The translations under genes and the position numbers were made by a program. Positions 35,379 to 44,841 of a DNA stretch of 64,000 nucleotides are shown in pieces; position 1 is the first letter of the stretch, and each line of letters opens with the position of its first letter. The notes under the pieces were generated by a model. The model saw nothing but the letters and a program-made list of their open reading frames with translations. It did no database searches and had not been told where the DNA came from. The DNA comes from Gammaproteobacteria bacterium (lineage in GTDB: Bacteria; Gemmatimonadota; Gemmatimonadetes; Longimicrobiales; Gaopeijiaceae): positions 1 through 64,000 of the forward strand of contig JAPPMM010000061.1 in NCBI GenBank assembly GCA_028819075.1, given 5' to 3'.

Positions 35379-36050
35379 TCACGGGCCGGGCGTCGTCATC
35401 TCCTCGAGCATCAGCTCCATGCGGGCGATCTCGGTGGCCTGATCGACCTGGATGTCGGAGGCGATCTTGAAGATGAAGTCGCCCTGGGCCGCGCCGTCGC
35501 TGGCGAAGAGGTCGTGCACCATGGTGACGGCGCCCTCGTGGTGTTCGATCATGTAGGTGAGGAAGAGCCGGTCGAAGTCCGCTCTGCGGGCTTCCTCCAG
35601 TTCGCGCAGCTGCTCGGGGGAGATCATCCCCGGCATGTTCATGGCGTGCTCCGGTCCGTGGACCATGAGGGTGCTGCCCTCGATATGGATCTCGGGCACC
35701 GGAAGGCCTCGGTCGCGCAGCCAGCGCTGCATGATGTCGATCTCGTCGCTCTGGGCGTTGATGATGCGCGCGCACAGGACCTGGACCGCCGGGCTGGCGC
35801 CGTTGTCGGGCGCGAAACCCGCCATCACCAGCGCCTGGGCGTGGTGCCCGATCATCCCGGTGATGAAGTGCACGTCGGCCTCGTGCGGGTTGAGCAGAAG
35901 GCTGTCGGCACGCGCCTGGTAGATGGCCTCGAGCCGGGCGACGCGGTCGGCGTCGGGGCGCGCGGCAGGCGCGGGCGCGCCCGGACCGGAGCCCGCGCAG
36001 GCCTGGGTGGCGGCGAGGAGAACGAAGAGCACGGTGCGGCAGGTATTCAT
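35379..36050 (-). CDS. DUF305 lipoprotein (223 aa)
   Basis: A short signal peptide with a Cys in TQACAGSG (about residue 19) suggests lipid anchoring. The mature part is the four-helix DUF305 fold with two paired-His repeats, HFITGMIGHHAQALVMA and YMIEHHEGAVTMVHD, plus Met-rich HAMNMPGMI between them. These resemble copper- or other metal-binding ferritin-like bundles. The start at 36050 is preferred over an ATG 12 bases upstream because GGAGG precedes it, although the spacing is short. It is the first gene of a leftward run with the two LVIVD lipoproteins, which may form a periplasmic metal-related unit. Confidence 0.8.
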   Translation of the reverse strand: MNTCRTVLFVLLAATQACAGSGPGAPAPAARPDADRVARLEAIYQARADSLLLNPHEADVHFITGMIGHHAQALVMAGFAPDNGASPAVQVLCARIINAQSDEIDIMQRWLRDRGLPVPEIHIEGSTLMVHGPEHAMNMPGMISPEQLRELEEARRADFDRLFLTYMIEHHEGAVTMVHDLFASDGAAQGDFIFKIASDIQVDQATEIARMELMLEEMTTPGP

Positions 36051-36203
36051 GGCCTCCAACATACTAGGTTTGAGGGTGGTTCGCTTCAGCGGTCGGCGGC
36101 GTCGGGCCTGTGTGGTATCAACCAGTCGTCCGGTCCGCCCGGATCGTTTCAAGATCGAGTTTTGAACTGGCTCGCACCCCGCTTTGAAGCCTCCCTGTTT
36201 CGA

Positions 36204-36238
36204 TTGTTTGGAGGTAAAAATCAGTCTATTTTACCCAC
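36204..36238 (+). promoter_or_regulatory. Promoter with overlapping palindromic operator, near-leaderless
   Basis: TTGTTT (36204-36209) and TATTTT (36227-36232) are separated by 17 bases, a good sigma-70-like spacing. The -10 box ends only 6 bases before the ATG at 36239, so the transcript would start at or next to the start codon. A perfect inverted repeat, GGTAAAA at 36213-36219 and TTTTACC at 36229-36235, covers the spacer and the -10 box, which would let a bound dimer block polymerase. Confidence 0.5.
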
Positions 36239-37405
36239 ATGTACCCTAGATTGCTGGCTGCCATACTTCGTTCCACCCGGAAGAGTGCCCTGATCCTCGG
36301 ACCTCGGCAGGTAGGGAAGTCGACGCTCCTGTCTTCGCTTGGGCCCGACATCTCGGTGAATCTGGCCAGCCCGCGGGCGTTCCGCGACTACGTGAGCCAT
36401 CCGGAGCGGCTGGAGCGGGAACTCCACGCTTGTTCGCCCGGAAACAGGACTGTGTTTATCGACGAAGTCCAGCGGGTGCCGGCGTTGCTCGATGTCGTCC
36501 AGGTGTTCGTCGACGAGCAGCCCGATCGCTTCCGGTTCCTGCTCTCGGGATCCAGCGCGCGCAAGCTTCGTCGTGGCCAGGCCAATCTTCTCCCCGGGCG
36601 GATTCACGTTCACCACATGCACCCCTTGCTCGCTTGCGAACTGGGGGCCGGCTTCGATGTGAATCGCGCCCTGGCCCACGGCACGCTCCCCGGAATCTAC
36701 GCGGAACCGGACGAGCGCATCCGGAGCGCGGACCTCAGGAGCTATGCGGACGTCTATCTGCGGGAGGAGATCCAGGCCGAAGCCCTGGTTCGAAATCTCG
36801 GCGGCTTCTCGCGGCTCCTGGACCTGGTTGCGGCCTCGTCGGGCCGGATTCTCAACGTGCACGCGCTTTGCAAGGATGCTGGCCTGGGCTACGAGACCGC
36901 CCGTCGCTACGTCGAGGTTCTCGAAGATACGCTGGTCGCCTTCCGGGTTCCGGCATGGAGCGGATCGGACCGGTCCAGCCTGGTCCGCCACGGAAAGTTG
37001 TTCCTGTTCGACATCGGTGTCCGCAATGCACTGCTCAGGCGCCCTCTGGACGAGCCCCTGCCCGACGAGCGCGGATTCCTTCTGGAACATCTCGTCGCTT
37101 CCGAACTGCATCGGCGACTCGGCACGCTCTGGCCCGAGGCGGCGCTCTTCCACTACCGGACGCGGGGCGGCGCCGAGGTGGATTTCGTCCTGGAGGTGGG
37201 ACGCGAGCTGTGGGGCATCGAGGTGAAGGCGGGCCGGGACGTGACCCGCCGAATGCTCCGCGGGCTTGCTTCGCTGGCAGCGCGGAGTTCGCGCGTCAAA
37301 CGCCGGATCGTCGTCTTTCTGGGAGATCGTCCCCAGACGATCGCCGGAGTCGAGGTCCTGCCGCTGGCAGGTTTCCTGGGGCTGCTACCCGGCGAACTCG
37401 GCTAA
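36239..37405 (+). CDS. AAA_14/DUF4143 ATPase (388 aa)
   Basis: A stand-alone P-loop ATPase of the AAA_14 family: Walker A GPRQVGKST near residue 21, Walker B TVFIDEVQRVP near 75, and sensor LLSGSSARKL near 100. The C-terminal third is DUF4143, with the nuclease-like GAEVDFVLE followed by GIEVKAG, a PD-(D/E)XK-type pattern. These proteins are widespread accessory genes of unknown role, often with strong self-contained regulation. No Shine-Dalgarno is present and the predicted promoter lies right against the start codon, so the mRNA may be leaderless. It is on the opposite strand to its neighbours on both sides. Confidence 0.9.
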   Translation: MYPRLLAAILRSTRKSALILGPRQVGKSTLLSSLGPDISVNLASPRAFRDYVSHPERLERELHACSPGNRTVFIDEVQRVPALLDVVQVFVDEQPDRFRFLLSGSSARKLRRGQANLLPGRIHVHHMHPLLACELGAGFDVNRALAHGTLPGIYAEPDERIRSADLRSYADVYLREEIQAEALVRNLGGFSRLLDLVAASSGRILNVHALCKDAGLGYETARRYVEVLEDTLVAFRVPAWSGSDRSSLVRHGKLFLFDIGVRNALLRRPLDEPLPDERGFLLEHLVASELHRRLGTLWPEAALFHYRTRGGAEVDFVLEVGRELWGIEVKAGRDVTRRMLRGLASLAARSSRVKRRIVVFLGDRPQTIAGVEVLPLAGFLGLLPGELG

Positions 37406-37418
37406 CGTCCGAACCTCC

Positions 37419-39074
37419 TCACCGCCCCACCCCCTTTCGCGGAATGCGGGCGTCCGCGATCGCGGCGTGATAGACGAAGGAAGCCATGATGACGGCGTTC
37501 TTCATCAGGTCGTCGATGGGGAGGGTGTCGTAGAAGTCGAGGTTGGTGTGGCCTCCCGTGCCGCCCACGCGCGCCTGCAGGAACTGGAATGCGGGCAGGC
37601 CGGCGCGGTCGAAGGGGACGTGGTCGGTGCTGCCTACGCCCTGGGTCGAGAGAGTCGTCATGCCCATGTCGCGCAGCGGCTCCATCCAGGCTTCGAAGAT
37701 GGGGCGCACGTGCTCGTTCTCCTGCAGCCAGACCCCCCGGTACTGGCCCGGGCCGTAGTCCTGGTTGAAGTAGACCGAGAAGTTCTCGTACTCGCGGGTG
37801 GTGCCGGACGCCGGACTCCCGAAATGCTGGCGCACGTACTCGCTGGAGCCGAACAGCCCCTGCTCCTCGCCGGACCAGAGCGCCACCCGGATGGTGCGTC
37901 GCGGCCGCGCGCCGATGGCGTTCAGGATGCGCGCGGCCTCGAGCATCACCGCCACCCCGGAGGTGTTGTCGCTCGCGTTGGGACTCGCGTGCCAGGTGTC
38001 GAAGTGGGCTCCCAGCATGACCACCTCGTGCGCGAGGTCGGTGCCGGGGATCTCGCCCACCACGTTGCTTGCCTCCGTGACCTCGTCCCCGTGGCGGTTG
38101 CGCACCTCCGCCTCCATGGTCACCGGGATGCCGCGCCGCAGGATGCGGTACATGCGGTTGTAGTGCTCCGGGGTGACCGCCACGACCGGCACGGAGGACA
38201 GGGTTTCTTCGAGCGACCAGCGGTCCACGCGGGCGCCGGGGCGGGCGAAGCCGCGCACCGCCCCGGGCCAGCCGCTGTTGGACTCGAGCACCAGCGCGAC
38301 CCCCTCCTCCACGTAGAAGGCGAGCCGCTCGGCCGCGGTCAGGATGTCGAGGTTGGCCGGGGCATCGGGGTAGAGGCCGGAGAAGTAGTCGTCCGGGGCC
38401 GGTGCAGGCGGGATCACGGCCTCGGCGAGCGCGCGCATCTCCTCGTCGGTGCGGCGCGGGGTGCCGGTCGCGAAGCGGGTCAGGTCGATGGCGGGGGGCG
38501 GGGTGGAGAGCACGGCGCGTCCGCGCAGCGTCCCCCGAAGCGGGGCCAGGCCGGTCCAGGTGCGCACGTCGGCGATGACGACGTCCAGCTCGAGCCTGCC
38601 GTCCGTGCCCGGCGTGTGGGCGATGGGGTAGGCCACCAGGGGCTGGTAGGCGGGCGCGGTCATGTGGACCGACACGTACTCGTTGTCCCAGCTGACCCCG
38701 TAGGGCATGAAGGGCTCGCGGGCGACGTTGACGAGGCCGATGCGCTCCATCTCGCCGACTACCCAGCGCTGCGCCCGGTCCATGGCGTCCGAGTTGGTCA
38801 GGCGGCCGCCGAGCACGTCGGTCATGTAGGAGAGGGTGCCCGGCAGTTGCGAGCGCTTGAGGCCTTCCTCGCGGATGCGCGCGATCGTCGCCCGGTCGAC
38901 CGGGAAGGCGGCGGCGGGGTCGGCGGGTGGGGCATTCTGGGTTGCCGCGGGCGCCGGGATGGCCAGCAGCGCCAGCAGCAACGCAGACTTCGGGATCCGA
39001 GTCAGCGCCGGGCCGATTTTCGCCGAAGTCGGCTTGCGACCGGCCTGACCCATCGTACGCAGGCTCACGCTCAC
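37419..39074 (-). CDS. Exported M28-family zinc aminopeptidase (551 aa)
   Basis: The GTG at 39074 overlaps the upstream serine-hydrolase stop (GTGA) and is taken as the start; an ATG at 39053 is an alternative. The hydrophobic signal LLLALLAIPAPAATQ follows about 20 residues of charged N-region. The peptidase domain, from about residue 330, has GAHFDTWHASPNASDNTSG (metal ligands His and Asp), the catalytic WSGEEQG, a late Asp in FNQDYGPG and the final His in GGHTNLDF. A PA-like inserted region occupies residues of about 140-300. It probably acts as a periplasmic aminopeptidase or dipeptidase. It is coupled to the serine hydrolase, and a shared peptide or amide substrate is plausible. Confidence 0.88.
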   Translation of the reverse strand: MSVSLRTMGQAGRKPTSAKIGPALTRIPKSALLLALLAIPAPAATQNAPPADPAAAFPVDRATIARIREEGLKRSQLPGTLSYMTDVLGGRLTNSDAMDRAQRWVVGEMERIGLVNVAREPFMPYGVSWDNEYVSVHMTAPAYQPLVAYPIAHTPGTDGRLELDVVIADVRTWTGLAPLRGTLRGRAVLSTPPPAIDLTRFATGTPRRTDEEMRALAEAVIPPAPAPDDYFSGLYPDAPANLDILTAAERLAFYVEEGVALVLESNSGWPGAVRGFARPGARVDRWSLEETLSSVPVVAVTPEHYNRMYRILRRGIPVTMEAEVRNRHGDEVTEASNVVGEIPGTDLAHEVVMLGAHFDTWHASPNASDNTSGVAVMLEAARILNAIGARPRRTIRVALWSGEEQGLFGSSEYVRQHFGSPASGTTREYENFSVYFNQDYGPGQYRGVWLQENEHVRPIFEAWMEPLRDMGMTTLSTQGVGSTDHVPFDRAGLPAFQFLQARVGGTGGHTNLDFYDTLPIDDLMKNAVIMASFVYHAAIADARIPRKGVGR

Positions 39075-40549
39075 ATCCCCGCGGGGCGCACGCTGTAGTT
39101 GTCGTTGCGCCACATGCGCATGCTTCCGTCGGGCATCTCCTCGAAGATGAACTCCTCGCCCAGGTCACCGTTGTCGCGCACGCGCCGGAAGGTGCCGTCC
39201 TCGACGTGACGAAGCCGGGTGAGGGAGCTGAGCGGGTTGTTGGTGGGGAGCGACAGCACCTGCACGGAGCCGTCCCACATCAGGACCGCGCTCTCGCCGC
39301 CGAGGGGCCGCTGATAGGTGCCGGTGAAGCGCTGCAGATCTTCCTGCACCGCGTCGACAGCCGGGCCATCCTCGGCCGACCGCTTTTCCGCGCGTTGGAG
39401 GGCGGGCGCGACGATGTCGAACGCGGTCTGCGCGAACTGGCGGGAGTTCACGCCCTGACCGTTGGTCATGAAGGCCGTGGCCACCTTGTCCTGCGGCCGC
39501 AGCAGCAGGTGGCTGCGGTATCCGGGGCACGATCCGCCATGGCCCACGAAGGTGTCGTCGTCGGACTTCCACACCGAGAAGCCCAGCCCGTAGGTGGTGT
39601 TGCCGTCGGGCTCGGACCAGTGCACGCGGTGCATCTCGCGCAGCGTGTTGCGGTCGAGCAGGGCATCACCCCCCTCGAGCACCCGGAACTGCCACGAAGC
39701 GAAGCGGCCGAGATCCTCCACCGTCGAAATGAAGCCCGCCGCGGCGCTGATGCCGCGCACCCAGTAGTCGGGAATCACATGGCGCTTGCCGTCGCGGCCG
39801 CGCGCCGTGTAGCCGGTCGCCAGGCGGTTGCCGCGGAAGCGGTCTTCCAGGTCGGTGAAGGTGCTCGTCATCCCCAGCGGATCCAGGATGTGCGCGCGCA
39901 CGTAGTCGTCGTAGCTCTGTCCCGACGCCTCCGCCACGATCTCGCCCGCCAGGGTCAGGGCCAGATTCGAGTACTGGAAGTACGTCCGAGGAGGGTAGAG
40001 CATCGTCTGCGTGGGCAGCGTCTCGACGATCTTCTCGTGGGTCGGGAAGGGGTAGTCGGGGCCGGTCCAGTAGGGCACCCCGGCCTCGCGCGGCAGGCCT
40101 GAGCTGTGCGTGAGCAGGCCCTCGATGTCGACCGGGCCCGCCTTCGGGTACTTGTCCTGGATGTTGAACCAGTCAAGGTGGTTCGCCACGGGATCGTTCA
40201 GCGCCAGCTTGCCCTGGTCGCGCAGCTGCATCACGCCGACGGCCGTGAAGAGCTTGGAGATGGAGCAGATCGAATACATGGTCGATGGAGTCGCCGGTTC
40301 CCCGCTTTCGATGTGCGCGAATCCGTATCCCTTCGCCCACACCAGCTCCTGGTCGTGGACCACGGAGAGCGAAGCTCCGGGGATGCCCCCGTAGGCCTGC
40401 GCGGCGTCCATCCAGATGTCCAGGAGATGGAGGGCCGACGCGACCTCGGCGTCGTCGGCGAGCGACTGCTGGGCTTCGGCTGGAGGCGCCGAAAGCAGAA
40501 GCGCCAGGGTGGCCACGCCGGCGTGTTGGCGGATTCGGTGGTGTCTCAT
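39071..40549 (-). CDS. Exported serine hydrolase, beta-lactamase/penicillin-binding (class C) fold
   Basis: A 492-residue protein with signal peptide LALLLSAPPAEAQQ. Active-site motifs of the serine beta-lactamase superfamily are present: SxxK as SISK in YSICSISKLF near residue 96, YxN as YSN in FQYSNLAL near 195, and a GHGG triad-like motif (DDTFVGHGGSCPG) near 340. The C-terminal 130 residues are a lipocalin-like tail with a GTYQRPLGG start. Such proteins are esterases, D-aminopeptidases or carboxypeptidases, rarely true beta-lactamases. GAGGAGG lies about 8 bases before the ATG at 40549. The gene leads a two-gene operon with the M28 peptidase. Confidence 0.88.
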   Translation of the reverse strand: MRHHRIRQHAGVATLALLLSAPPAEAQQSLADDAEVASALHLLDIWMDAAQAYGGIPGASLSVVHDQELVWAKGYGFAHIESGEPATPSTMYSICSISKLFTAVGVMQLRDQGKLALNDPVANHLDWFNIQDKYPKAGPVDIEGLLTHSSGLPREAGVPYWTGPDYPFPTHEKIVETLPTQTMLYPPRTYFQYSNLALTLAGEIVAEASGQSYDDYVRAHILDPLGMTSTFTDLEDRFRGNRLATGYTARGRDGKRHVIPDYWVRGISAAAGFISTVEDLGRFASWQFRVLEGGDALLDRNTLREMHRVHWSEPDGNTTYGLGFSVWKSDDDTFVGHGGSCPGYRSHLLLRPQDKVATAFMTNGQGVNSRQFAQTAFDIVAPALQRAEKRSAEDGPAVDAVQEDLQRFTGTYQRPLGGESAVLMWDGSVQVLSLPTNNPLSSLTRLRHVEDGTFRRVRDNGDLGEEFIFEEMPDGSMRMWRNDNYSVRPAGM

Positions 40550-40828
40550 CGGGGCATCCTCCTCGAGATACTGCGGAGCGGGCTTCAAGGCCTGGGAGCG
40601 TTCGGAGAGGCGCGATGGCATGTCCGCGTCCCTGGCAGGATACAGTGTAGTGCGTGCCGTCCTACGCGGACAACGGTGGATTCCCGTGCGGACACGGGCT
40701 CCGGAGGCCCGACCTCGACGTCCGCGGCGTCCGGGCCGATTCACGCGCGCCGGACAGGCTCCCGTTGCGGCCGGACGGGGCGTAGAATGTCAGTTCGAGC
40801 GAGATCTGTTCCGGAGGAGAAGACGACA

Positions 40829-43800
40829 ATGAACTCGATTGACTGGCGGCGTGCGGTGTTCACCTGGGCGGCTGTGGCTGCCTTGCTGGTCCCGGTCTGG
40901 CCCGCGGATGCCGCGGCGCAGACGGATGCGGCGAGGATCGAGGCCGCGGTCGCCAGCCTTGAGTGGCGAAACATCGGTCCGACCATCATGGGCGGGCGGG
41001 TCTCGGACCTGGCCGTGGTGGAGTCCGACCCCGCCACCTTCTACGTGGGCACCGCGACCGGCGGGGTGTGGAAGACGGTCAACCACGGCACCACCTTCGA
41101 GTCGGTGTTCGAAGACCAGCCGACCCAGTCGGTCGGCGACGTGACGGTCGCGCCCTCCAACCCCAACGTGGTGTGGGTGGGGAGCGGCGAGCCACAGAAC
41201 CGCCAGAGCTCGCCGTGGGGGAACGGCGTCTACAGGTCCACCGATGCCGGGCGTTCCTGGCGGCACATGGGGCTCGAGGAGACCCACCACATCTCCCGCA
41301 TCCGCGTCCACCCGCGCGACCCGAACATCGTGTACGTGGCGGCGGTCGGGCGGCTGTGGGGCGCCAACCCGGAGCGGGGCATCTACAAGACCACCGATGG
41401 CGGGGAGAGTTGGGAGCTGGTGCTCTTCGTGGACGAGGACACGGGCGCCATCGACCTGGCGATGGACCCGACCGACCCCGAGACCCTGTTCGCCGCGATG
41501 TATCAGCGCCGGCGCACCGGGTGGGGCTTCAACGGGGGCGGACCCGGGAGCGGCATCCATCGCACCACCGACGGCGGGGCTACCTGGGTGGAGCTCACAG
41601 AGGGGCTGCCTGATGGCGACATGGGACGCATCGGGCTGGACATCTTCCGGGGTGACGGCAACCTGGTGTTCGCCATCGTGGAAGCCGACAAGCGCACGCC
41701 CGGGCAGGGATTCGGCGGGGGTGGAGGCGGCTCGTCGCAGAACGGCGTGTACCGCTCCACCGACCGGGGCGAGACGTGGGAACAGATCAGCACGACCAAC
41801 AACCGTCCCATGTATTACAGCCAGATCTGGGTGGATCCCACCGACCCGGAGCGCATCTACACCGCCGGGTCGAGCCTCTTCAAGTCGCTCGACGGGGGCA
41901 ACAACTTCACCCCCGACGCCGCGTCCGAAGTCCACCCCGACCACCACGCCATGTGGATCAATCCTGCGAACTCCGACCACATCATTCTGGGCGGCGACGG
42001 CGGCGTGTCGATCAGCTGGGACCGTTCCGACACCTGGCGCCAGCTGACCAATCTGTCCCTGGCCCAGTTCTACGAGATCGGCGTGGACATGCGCGATCCC
42101 TACCATGTGTGCGGCGGACTCCAGGACAACGGCTCCTGGTGCGGTCCGAGCGACACCTGGTCCAACCAGGGCATTCGCACCCGCGACTGGTACAACGTCG
42201 GGGGCGGCGACGGCTTCTATACGGTCATGCACCCGACCAACCCGCGCGTGATGTTCTCCGAGTCGCAGGGCGGCAACCTCATGCGCGTCGACCTGGTGAC
42301 CATGGAGCGCACCCGCATGCGGCCGGTGGGTCGGCCATCGGGAGATGACGAGGACCGGGAGCTGCGCTGGAACTGGGACACCCCGGTGCTCCTCTCCCAG
42401 CACGACGAGAACACCGTCTACGTGGGGAGCAACGTGCTCTTCCGCTCGCGCGATCTGGGGATGACCTGGGAGGAGATCAGCCCCGACCTCACCCACGCCA
42501 TGGACCGCACGGAACTGGAGATCATGGGCGTCCTCGGCTCGGAGCCGCAGATGTCGGCCAACGATGGACAGGCCTCCTACGGCAATCTGGAGACGATCTC
42601 GGAGTCGCCGTTCGACGCCGAGTTGCTCTACGTGGGCAGCGACGACGGCAGGGTGCACGCAACGCGCGACGGAGGCGGCTCCTGGGCGGACGTGACCGGC
42701 AACATCCCCGGGCTGCCCGAGCGCACCTACGTGAGCCGGGTGGTGGCGTCGGCGCACGATCAGGGCACCGTCTACGCCACCTTCGACGGCCACCGCAACA
42801 ACGACTTCGCGGCCCACGTCTACGTGAGCACCGATTACGGGGAGAGCTGGCGGCGCATCGTCGACGGGCTGCCGGCGACCTCCGTCAATGTCATTGCCGA
42901 ACACCATCGCACGGCCGGCCTGCTCTTCGTGGGCCACGAGCTCGGAGTGTCCTTCTCGGTCGACGGCGGGGAACAGTGGGTGGCCCTCGACAACGGGCTG
43001 CCCGCGGTTCCGGTCGACGACATCAAGATCCACTCGCGCGAGAACGATCTCGTGCTGGGTACGCACGGGCGCGGCATCTACATCATGGAGGACATCGCGC
43101 CGCTGGAGGGTCTTACTGCCGAGGTGTTGGCGGCGAACGTCCACCTCTTCCCGGTGCGGCGCGCCACCTCGTACAACCCCTACACGCCACAGGGCTGGAC
43201 GCCGGGGGTGTACGTGTCGCCCAACCCGGCGGCCGGGGCGTTGATTCGGTACTACCTCGGTGAGGACATTGCGGCGGCAGCGCAGGTTGCCGCGTCCTCG
43301 GGGGAAAACGGCGATGGCGCGGACGATGGCTCCTCTGGCGCCCCCGGCGAGCCGAAGATCACCATCCTCGACGAAGGCGGCGAGGTGGTGCGCGAGCTCA
43401 CCGGGCCGGGTGCCGCGGGCATCCGGCAGGTGCGGTGGGATCTGCGAATCGAGCCTCCCTACACGCCATCGGGTCCGCCCCAGCAGTTCGGCGGAGGCTT
43501 CGGGGGTGGACAGGCGCGCGGTCCGCGGGTGCTCCCCGGCACCTACACGGTGCGGCTGGAGGCCGCCGGCGTGACACAGGAAAAGCAGGTGGCGGTGCGC
43601 CTGGATCCGCGGGTCGAGATGAGCCGAGCCGACCTTGAGGCGCGACAGGCCGCGCTGCTGAGCGCCTATGACCTCGCGGGTCCCGTTTACGAGGCCGGGC
43701 AGGCCGTCCAGCGCGTCACCACTCAGCTCATGGAGGTCAGCGCGCTCCTGCGGGAGCAGCAAGAGGCGCCGGAAGACCTGAGCGATGAAGTGAGCGCCCT

Positions 43801-44074
43801 GCTCGAAGAGGCGCGTGAACTCGGCCGCGACATCAACCAGGCGGCCGCGGGAGCGCGGGGCGCGGGCGCCATCGAGTCGTCCAGCACGCGACCCACCGCC
43901 GACCAGCTCTGGCAACTCGACCAGGCCTGGGAGAAGGTGCCGCCGCTCATCGAACGCCTGAACGAGATCGTGACGGACGAGATGCCGGCGCTCTACCGCC
44001 GGCTTGACGAGCAGGGGATCCGCCCCGACCCGGGCGAGGCGGTGACGATGCCGGTGCGGCGGCGCGGGGGGTAA
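40829..44074 (+). CDS. Exported BNR-repeat/sortilin (VPS10-like) beta-propeller protein, 1081 aa
   Basis: A Sec signal peptide ends near WPADAAAQT. The first 750 residues carry repeated Asp-box/BNR motifs of the form S-T-D-x-G-x-T-W (YRSTDAGRSW, YKTTDGGESW, HRTTDGGATW, YRSTDRGETW, YVSTDYGESW), which build two stacked propellers as in VPS10/sortilin-like and xyloglucanase-type glycosidases. The final part adds an Ig-like or Pro/Gly-rich segment and a coiled helical tail. No catalytic Asp pair is obvious, so a binding or scaffold role is as likely as hydrolysis. The start is supported by GGAGGAG about 10 bases upstream; an earlier in-frame extension lacks any signal and is disregarded. Confidence 0.88.
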   Translation: MNSIDWRRAVFTWAAVAALLVPVWPADAAAQTDAARIEAAVASLEWRNIGPTIMGGRVSDLAVVESDPATFYVGTATGGVWKTVNHGTTFESVFEDQPTQSVGDVTVAPSNPNVVWVGSGEPQNRQSSPWGNGVYRSTDAGRSWRHMGLEETHHISRIRVHPRDPNIVYVAAVGRLWGANPERGIYKTTDGGESWELVLFVDEDTGAIDLAMDPTDPETLFAAMYQRRRTGWGFNGGGPGSGIHRTTDGGATWVELTEGLPDGDMGRIGLDIFRGDGNLVFAIVEADKRTPGQGFGGGGGGSSQNGVYRSTDRGETWEQISTTNNRPMYYSQIWVDPTDPERIYTAGSSLFKSLDGGNNFTPDAASEVHPDHHAMWINPANSDHIILGGDGGVSISWDRSDTWRQLTNLSLAQFYEIGVDMRDPYHVCGGLQDNGSWCGPSDTWSNQGIRTRDWYNVGGGDGFYTVMHPTNPRVMFSESQGGNLMRVDLVTMERTRMRPVGRPSGDDEDRELRWNWDTPVLLSQHDENTVYVGSNVLFRSRDLGMTWEEISPDLTHAMDRTELEIMGVLGSEPQMSANDGQASYGNLETISESPFDAELLYVGSDDGRVHATRDGGGSWADVTGNIPGLPERTYVSRVVASAHDQGTVYATFDGHRNNDFAAHVYVSTDYGESWRRIVDGLPATSVNVIAEHHRTAGLLFVGHELGVSFSVDGGEQWVALDNGLPAVPVDDIKIHSRENDLVLGTHGRGIYIMEDIAPLEGLTAEVLAANVHLFPVRRATSYNPYTPQGWTPGVYVSPNPAAGALIRYYLGEDIAAAAQVAASSGENGDGADDGSSGAPGEPKITILDEGGEVVRELTGPGAAGIRQVRWDLRIEPPYTPSGPPQQFGGGFGGGQARGPRVLPGTYTVRLEAAGVTQEKQVAVRLDPRVEMSRADLEARQAALLSAYDLAGPVYEAGQAVQRVTTQLMEVSALLREQQEAPEDLSDEVSALLEEARELGRDINQAAAGARGAGAIESSSTRPTADQLWQLDQAWEKVPPLIERLNEIVTDEMPALYRRLDEQGIRPDPGEAVTMPVRRRGG

Positions 44075-44106
44075 GGCCAGACGCGCTCCGCCCGCAAACC
44101 CTGACG

Positions 44107-44841
44107 TTACGTCAGCCTTCGCGCGATCCACACCGTGCGGAAGACGGCGGTGGCAACTGTTCCCACCGCGGTCACTACCAATGCGCCCAGCAGGACCGTG
44201 CCCGGGTCGCGCCCCAGGAGCGCGGAGCCGGTGCCGTCGAGGATCGCGCCGAAGCCGATCAGCAGGAGCCGCTCGGCGCGCTGCATGACGCCCGCCGTGC
44301 ACAGCACGCCCTGGCTCTCGCCGCGGGCGCGCGTATAGCTGACCAGTAGCGAGCCGCCCAGCGCCGCGGCCACCACCGCGAGCGCCCCACCCGAGGCGCG
44401 AAAAGCCACCGCCAGCCCCACGAACGCGGCCACCTCGGCGAACCGGTCGATGGTCGAGTCCAGGAACGCCCCCCGCGGCCCCGCAAGGCCTCGCGCCCGC
44501 GCAACCCGGCCGTCCAGGGCATCCGCGACGCCGCTGAGCAGGACCGCCCAGCCTCCCATCGCGAACCGCCCCGAAGCGAAGAACCACCCCGCCACCGCGC
44601 CGAAGGCGAACCCCAGCAGGTTGTAGAAGAGGGGCGAAAGCCCGAGAAGCAGCGACGCCCGCTCCACCGGCCGCACGAACCAGAAGAACCAGCGGCGCAC
44701 GAAGGATCCCAGCACGAACTTGCCCCGGGCCGAGGACTCGAGCGCGTCGGCCGCGCGGTTGGCGCCGCTCAACGCGAAGACCGGCATGGTGGCGAGCGCA
44801 ATCCCCACGACCACGACCAGAGCTGTCAGCTCGGACCTCAC
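44107..44841 (-). CDS. CDP-alcohol phosphatidyltransferase family enzyme (244 aa)
   Basis: A polytopic protein with about six membrane segments and the complete family motif D-x2-D-G-x2-A-R-x8-G-x3-D-x3-D, seen as DALDGRVARARGLAGPRG followed by AFLDSTIDR near residue 115. The reaction is transfer of an alcohol onto a CDP-lipid (or a phospholipid headgroup exchange), with CMP release. The alcohol is not evident; phosphatidylinositol-, glycerol- and choline-type synthases share the motif. The GTG start at 44841 overlaps the stop of the TAM41-like gene (GTGA). It is the last gene of the leftward three-gene lipid operon and sits where the headgroup would be installed. Confidence 0.85.
   Translation of the reverse strand: MRSELTALVVVVGIALATMPVFALSGANRAADALESSARGKFVLGSFVRRWFFWFVRPVERASLLLGLSPLFYNLLGFAFGAVAGWFFASGRFAMGGWAVLLSGVADALDGRVARARGLAGPRGAFLDSTIDRFAEVAAFVGLAVAFRASGGALAVVAAALGGSLLVSYTRARGESQGVLCTAGVMQRAERLLLIGFGAILDGTGSALLGRDPGTVLLGALVVTAVGTVATAVFRTVWIARRLT

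Noticed and set aside
39071-40549. True antibiotic-resistance beta-lactamase
   Set aside because: The motif set and C-terminal tail fit broad-function serine hydrolases of the class C fold.
40790-44587. A 1265-codon open frame on the minus strand opposite the BNR-repeat gene
   Set aside because: It is low-complexity, rich in Arg, Gly, Val and His, and mirrors a well-supported gene on the plus strand; long antisense frames are expected at this GC content.
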